From NCBI GenBank assembly GCA_021647705.1, contig JAKIUF010000033.1, forward strand, positions 1-49,738: a DNA stretch of 49,738 nt, in the 5' to 3' direction. Position numbers and translations under genes: made by a program. The stretch comes from Gammaproteobacteria bacterium (GTDB taxonomy: Bacteria; Pseudomonadota; Gammaproteobacteria; SZUA-152). Positions 45,918 through 49,738 of the stretch are shown one piece after another (position 1 is the stretch's first letter; the number at the start of each line of letters is the position of its first letter). The notes under the pieces are model-generated. The model made no database searches. It was not told where the DNA came from and saw nothing but the letters and a program-made list of their open reading frames with translations.

Positions 45918-47384
45918 TCAGGCACTATCGCGCACAAGGGAAGATACCGTTTCCGATTCGGTAAGCTCATCTGCTTTTTCTGTTCTTTTGTCGGCAGAGG
46001 TTTTCATTAACTGCTCCACCCATAACGGTGCAAAAATCAACAGATCATAAACACTGATCAGCAGCCGACCGGAAAAACGAGCCAAGTTACCCTGCAGGCG
46101 TAAACTCCACATCAACGTACGTAAAAAGGTCACTGCCAGCACACCTAGTACAGTGCGCAACGAATGCACAAAAGATTCCAAAGGAATCGCTACAAAGGTC
46201 AGCACAAACGGTAAAATAAACCCCATGCCCATCTGTGCAGCAGTAGTGATCCATAAATGTGAATTTTGCACCACTTCGGTTACACCATCCGCACGCAACA
46301 ATGCCCGAGTGGCTGCGGCATCCTGCATCAACAATTCACGCATATAGGCCAACCCTGCTTCAATACCCGCCAATGAAAATAGAAAAATAAACGCGGCCCA
46401 TAATATCCCTCGGCGCAACTTATCATCTAATGCACCAATCACAGGAAACAAACGTGTAATACGCAAAGCCTCCATAAGAAATAAACCCATGGCGATTTCC
46501 ACAAGAATAATCACCATGGCGGCAATGTTTGCCACCGAATACCCCATAATACGTGACGTGCCGCCCACCATTTCTGCCATGGGTGTAGCAATCAAATTAA
46601 AGTTAATGACTGCTCCTCCCACGGCAATGGCCAGCACAAAAGCAGAAACAAAAAACTGGGTAATTGAGGAGGACGACAACGTGCGTACAGCCTGATCAGT
46701 GCCTTGCACAATGTTTTCATATTCCGCCATGTGCCGATCCATACTTTTGGAGCGCAACAAAAGGCTGTCAACATTTTTATTCACTTGCGACAAACGTTGC
46801 GATACCTTACGCCAGTGCGGCATCATGCCTTTAAGAATCTGATGCCGTTCACGACTGGATTTTCGACACTGCTCCATCGCATCATCACTGGCCTTTTCCA
46901 GTGAGACATGAATGTCTTCAAGAATATTGCTGACCACCGGATCGCCTTTGGCCGGGATTTTTGCCACAGCCTCTACCGCTTTTATCCATCCAGGCGGTGC
47001 GGGTGGTACTTCTATACTGGATTGATAATCTTCATCCAGCCGGGTGGCTTCCTCACTAAGCTGACGATGCAAGGCAGGATATTCTGCAAGATCGCGGCGC
47101 ACAGTAGCATCAATACGCTCAAACTCACGTTCGATCATGCGCTCTGCGGCTTCCCTGCCCTGCGCCAACAGCACATCTTTATTGCGTTGCAACATCCAGC
47201 TTTCAGAACGTGCCACTGCGCTGGCCGACAAACGCATACTGTTGTGGATCACTCGGCTCAGGGATGTGATGGCCTGATGTGCTGGGTCGCGTGCGATATA
47301 TAGCAGCACCGCCAGCAATACAAACCAAATCATCCCAGAAGCAAAGGCATTGGGAACAATCAAATATATATCCATGAACGACAT
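45918..47384 (-). CDS. Membrane protein with coiled-coil cytoplasmic region, partner of the VWA lipoprotein
   Basis: 488 residues from the ATG at 47384, which follows GGAGG by 6 bases; the ATG at 47408 lacks this. One N-terminal helix (MIWFVLLAVLLYIARD), a long soluble part rich in Glu/Arg heptads (about 40-240: AAERMIEREFERIDATVRRD, SQRLSQVNKNVDSLLL), then four or five membrane helices (about 243-420). The C-terminal tail is charged. No family recognised with confidence. Pairing with a VWA lipoprotein suggests an envelope complex. Confidence 0.75.
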   Translation of the reverse strand: MSFMDIYLIVPNAFASGMIWFVLLAVLLYIARDPAHQAITSLSRVIHNSMRLSASAVARSESWMLQRNKDVLLAQGREAAERMIEREFERIDATVRRDLAEYPALHRQLSEEATRLDEDYQSSIEVPPAPPGWIKAVEAVAKIPAKGDPVVSNILEDIHVSLEKASDDAMEQCRKSSRERHQILKGMMPHWRKVSQRLSQVNKNVDSLLLRSKSMDRHMAEYENIVQGTDQAVRTLSSSSITQFFVSAFVLAIAVGGAVINFNLIATPMAEMVGGTSRIMGYSVANIAAMVIILVEIAMGLFLMEALRITRLFPVIGALDDKLRRGILWAAFIFLFSLAGIEAGLAYMRELLMQDAAATRALLRADGVTEVVQNSHLWITTAAQMGMGFILPFVLTFVAIPLESFVHSLRTVLGVLAVTFLRTLMWSLRLQGNLARFSGRLLISVYDLLIFAPLWVEQLMKTSADKRTEKADELTESETVSSLVRDSA

Positions 47385-47630
47385 ATCGACCTCCTCGATA
47401 TGAGCCAAACAATCTCAGCAAAAACCGTTAACAAAACGAAAAGGCTTGCTGCCCGATGAAGATCTTATAAGGCAACGTGTGTGAAAAAATAGCCACCAAA
47501 TCACAAAAACCAGGTACACCCTGTTCACCATCCCCGTTAAACGCCCATAATCTGAAATGGGTTCCGCACAAAAAAATAGAAACCAGAAAGTCAGGCACAC
47601 AGCCCTGCATCGGGCTCAAACAAGGTGGCA

Positions 47631-47664
47631 AAAAAAAACGCCAGCATAATGCTGGCGTTTTTTA
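47631..47664. terminator. Bidirectional rho-independent terminator after dsbC
   Basis: CGCCAGCAT at 47639-47647 and ATGCTGGCG at 47649-47657 form a 9-bp perfect stem with a 1-base centre (about 7 bp once a loop opens). A-runs precede it and T-runs follow it, so it can work in both directions. It lies 36 bases beyond the dsbC stop. The rest of 47385-47630 shows no gene. Confidence 0.85.
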
Positions 47665-47699
47665 GAGGGATCTTTCGAGCCTGCAAATAATTTCTACCC

Positions 47700-48464
47700 T
47701 TAATTTTGGCTTTTAAGCTGGTCCAGCATCTGGATCAAACGTTTTGCCTCTACATAACCAGGAATCACTCGCCCATTTTCCAACACCAATGTTGGCGTAC
47801 CTGTCACACCGACTAGAGTGGCAGCATCCATGTGTTTTTTGACAGGGTTATCACATTCGGCCTTGGGTAATGTAACGCCGGCTTTGGACTGGGTCATTGC
47901 TTCTTGCTTGTCATCCGCACACCATACAGAAACTGCCTTGAAATAAGACGGTGTGTCTACACCAGAACGCGGGAAAGCCATGTAACGAATGGCGATACCC
48001 AGTTTATTGTACTCATCCATTTCTTTGTGCATTTTCCGGCAATAACCGCAATCAATATCGGTAAACACGCTAATGGTGTATTTCACTTTTTCCGCTTCGG
48101 GTGAAAACAGAATCATGTCTTTTCCGTCCATGTCCCGCACAATCTTGGCACGACCTGTTTGGCGTTTGCTTTCCGTCAGGTTCGTACGACTTTTTAAGTC
48201 GTACAAGTCACCTTCCAGCATGTAACGCCCATCAGCTGAGATATAAAGAATCTGCGGTCCATAAACTGCCTCATACATACCTGGAAAAGCGGCGGGTTTA
48301 ATGCTGTCGGCTTTCGTTTGCGGCATCAATTCAGACAGCACTTTTTGGATATTGGCAATTTCTTTGGCTTCATCCGCCATCGCTTGTACGGAAAAAGTAA
48401 AGCCTGTCAGAAAAACGAGGCTGATCATGCTGCTCATAGTTAACTTATTGATAAATTTTTTCAT
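47700..48464 (-). CDS. dsbC: Thiol:disulfide interchange protein DsbC
   Basis: 254 residues: signal peptide (MKKFINKLTMSSMISLVFLT, cleavage after SVQA near 28), an N-terminal dimerisation domain (about 30-90) and a thioredoxin-like domain with active site DCGYCRKMH and cis-Pro loop GVTGTPTLV. It isomerises wrong disulfides in the periplasm. A second conserved Cys pair (VWCADDK and KAECDNP) is present. Near xerD, as in many gammaproteobacteria, here with yajQ between. Confidence 0.96.
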   Translation of the reverse strand: MKKFINKLTMSSMISLVFLTGFTFSVQAMADEAKEIANIQKVLSELMPQTKADSIKPAAFPGMYEAVYGPQILYISADGRYMLEGDLYDLKSRTNLTESKRQTGRAKIVRDMDGKDMILFSPEAEKVKYTISVFTDIDCGYCRKMHKEMDEYNKLGIAIRYMAFPRSGVDTPSYFKAVSVWCADDKQEAMTQSKAGVTLPKAECDNPVKKHMDAATLVGVTGTPTLVLENGRVIPGYVEAKRLIQMLDQLKSQN

Positions 48465-48551
48465 GCTACTTTTTTAAACCTCGTTTTTTAAAGACTCGTT
48501 GGTTAGGAGTGGAAATTGAATAACTTATACAAGTTATTTGATTTCCATTCC

Positions 48552-49034
48552 TTAATCTCGAAAATTAGTGTACTGCAAAGGCAAATCCAGCTTCTGATCT
48601 TTCAGCATGGCCATGACCGCCTGTAAATCATCCCGCTTTTTACCCGTCACCCGCACCTGCTGATCTTGAATCGCGGACTGTACTTTGAGCTTGGCCTCCT
48701 TGATCAGTTTCACGACTTTTTTCGCCGTTTCTTTGTCCAGTCCTTCACGGACTGTCACCTTTTGCTTGACCTTTAAGTTGCTGGTCTCCGGCTCAGCAAT
48801 ATCCAGACAACCTGTGTCAATTCCTCGTTTGACCATTTTATTGCGCAAAATGTCCATCATTTGTTTCAATTGAAAAGCGCCATCGGCCATTAATGTCAAT
48901 TCATTACCTTTTTGTTCAAACTTGGCATCCGACCCCCGAAAATCAAACCGCGTACCCACCTCCCGGTTAGCTTGGTCCACGGCATTGCTCAGCTCATGCA
49001 TTTCAACTTCAGAAACCACATCAAATGAGGGCAT
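48552..49034 (-). CDS. yajQ: YajQ family nucleotide-binding protein
   Basis: 160 residues, full length. MPSFDVVSEVEMHELSNAVD and the FDFRGSDAKFE motif are diagnostic of this two-domain ferredoxin-like fold; the C-terminus is LPLQYTNFRD. Relatives bind nucleotides, and one in Xanthomonas binds cyclic di-GMP. Single gene between xerD and dsbC. Confidence 0.96.
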   Translation of the reverse strand: MPSFDVVSEVEMHELSNAVDQANREVGTRFDFRGSDAKFEQKGNELTLMADGAFQLKQMMDILRNKMVKRGIDTGCLDIAEPETSNLKVKQKVTVREGLDKETAKKVVKLIKEAKLKVQSAIQDQQVRVTGKKRDDLQAVMAMLKDQKLDLPLQYTNFRD

Positions 49035-49065
49035 TTATTTTTCCTTCTCTTTTTTTCAAATTACG

Positions 49066-49738
49066 TTAACCGCGCGGATGATGCTCGGCATGCAGGTTTT
49101 TTAAACGCTCACGCGCGACGTGAGTATAAATTTGTGTGGTGGACAAGTCACTGTGTCCCAATAACATCTGCACAACACGCAAATCCGCACCATGATTCAG
49201 CAAATGGGTGGCAAAGCTGTGGCGCAGGGTATGTGGTGACAACGGTTTATGGATGCCCGCTTGCTGTGCATGCTTTTTGATGAGGTACCAAAAGGCCTGT
49301 CGCGACATCGCGCCTCCCCGCCGGGTCACAAACAGAGCATCACTTTCGTGCCCCTTGAGCAGATCAACACGCGCCGTACACAAATAGTGTTCCAGCCAGT
49401 CACTTGCCACTTCTCCCAGGGGGACCAGCCGCTCTTTGCTGCCCTTACCCAGAGTGCGTACCACACCTTGACGCAAATTGAGCTGCAACACCCGCAACTC
49501 CACCAGTTCCGAGACCCGCAATCCGCTGGCATAAAGCAATTCCAGCATGGCCCGGTCGCGCAAACCCAGCGCGGTATCCGTATCAGGCGCATTAATCAAC
49601 AATTCCACATCCGACTCAGTCAGTGACCTAGGCAGTGACCGTCCCAACCGGGGGGCATCAATACGTTCACTGGGGTCGGCCGACAGGTAGCCATCACGCA
49701 CGGCCTGCTGATAAAAACTTCGCAGACTGGATAACAAA
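49066..49738 (-). CDS. xerD: Site-specific tyrosine recombinase XerD, C-terminal part, runs off the window
   Basis: About 224 residues are visible; some 75 N-terminal residues lie beyond base 49738 (the TTG at 49737 is internal). The catalytic set is complete: Arg in ASGLRVSELV, Lys in GKGSKERLVPLG, HxxR in SPHTLRHSFATHLL, His in LLGHSDLSTTQ and the nucleophilic Tyr in QIYTHV. XerD with XerC resolves chromosome dimers at dif. The GHSDLSTTQ...ARERLK end favours XerD over XerC. Confidence 0.94.
   Translation of the reverse strand, partial: LLSSLRSFYQQAVRDGYLSADPSERIDAPRLGRSLPRSLTESDVELLINAPDTDTALGLRDRAMLELLYASGLRVSELVELRVLQLNLRQGVVRTLGKGSKERLVPLGEVASDWLEHYLCTARVDLLKGHESDALFVTRRGGAMSRQAFWYLIKKHAQQAGIHKPLSPHTLRHSFATHLLNHGADLRVVQMLLGHSDLSTTQIYTHVARERLKNLHAEHHPRG

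Noticed and set aside
47415..47665. Short frames in the spacer between the coiled-coil protein and dsbC
   Set aside because: They run through the terminator hairpin and have no coding character.

Overview
This is a mid-GC bacterial chromosome segment, most likely from a gammaproteobacterium. The evidence is the set of E. coli/Pseudomonas-type housekeeping proteins (YceH, DsbC next to XerD, YajQ, SecG, TpiA). The order tpiA-secG-tRNA-Leu-nuoA..N, with nuoC and nuoD as separate genes, points the same way. I cannot name a genus from sequence alone. Almost everything lies on the minus strand.

Layout by increasing coordinate. (1) 1-5036: a partial alpha-glucan phosphorylase behind an APC-type amino acid permease, a small stress-protein-like ORF, a Crp/Fnr-family regulator and yceH, with large palindromic intergenic repeats between them. 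(2) 5037-13990: an accessory island, visibly more AT-rich. It holds two REP-associated (IS200-like Y1) transposases, a truncated third copy, an IS3-type orfA remnant, dispersed REP-like motifs and several candidate toxin/immunity pairs. The key feature is two paralogous toxin genes (9956-10911 and 12880-13884). They share upstream DNA and a roughly 160-residue N-terminal domain that I do not recognise. Their C-terminal domains differ: a zincin-like EExxH domain in one and a CdiA-type RNase A-like domain in the other. Each is followed by a small putative immunity gene. The first copy is frameshifted in an A-run (6 versus 7 A). A separate pair encodes a putative permuted papain-fold hydrolase with a TTG start and an overlapping gene for a signal-peptide protein, which fits a periplasmic immunity protein. 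(3) 14004-28881: a complete 14-gene nuo operon (respiratory complex I). (4) 29053-30099: a second small toxin-like insertion between nuoA and tRNA-Leu. A zincin toxin gene there is broken by an 8-bp tandem duplication inside its HExxH codons, next to a gene for a signal-peptide protein. (5) 30375-31807: tRNA-Leu(GAG), secG and tpiA. (6) 32197-43421: one chemotaxis operon, transcribed STAS-cheY-cheA-cheW-parA-(small ORF)-receptor-cheR-cheD-cheB. Its receptor is a 1337-residue soluble protein with a bacterial-hemoglobin-like globin domain, six PAS domains, a signalling hairpin and a C-terminal WEEF tail. A divergent membrane MCP gene follows at 43748-44947. (7) 45234-49738: a VWA lipoprotein/coiled-coil membrane protein pair, dsbC, yajQ and a partial xerD.

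How the genes work together. The nuo genes build one proton-pumping NADH:quinone oxidoreductase. The che genes form one self-contained signalling array with adaptation enzymes (CheR, CheB, CheD) and a ParA-type ATPase that probably positions it. A heme-globin/PAS receptor beside a respiratory operon suggests, by inference only, aerotaxis or redox taxis. The toxin island looks like a bacterial-competition locus that grows by duplicating a conserved promoter plus N-terminal module and swapping C-terminal effector/immunity modules, in DNA marked by REP sequences and REP transposases. No secretion apparatus for these toxins is present in the window.
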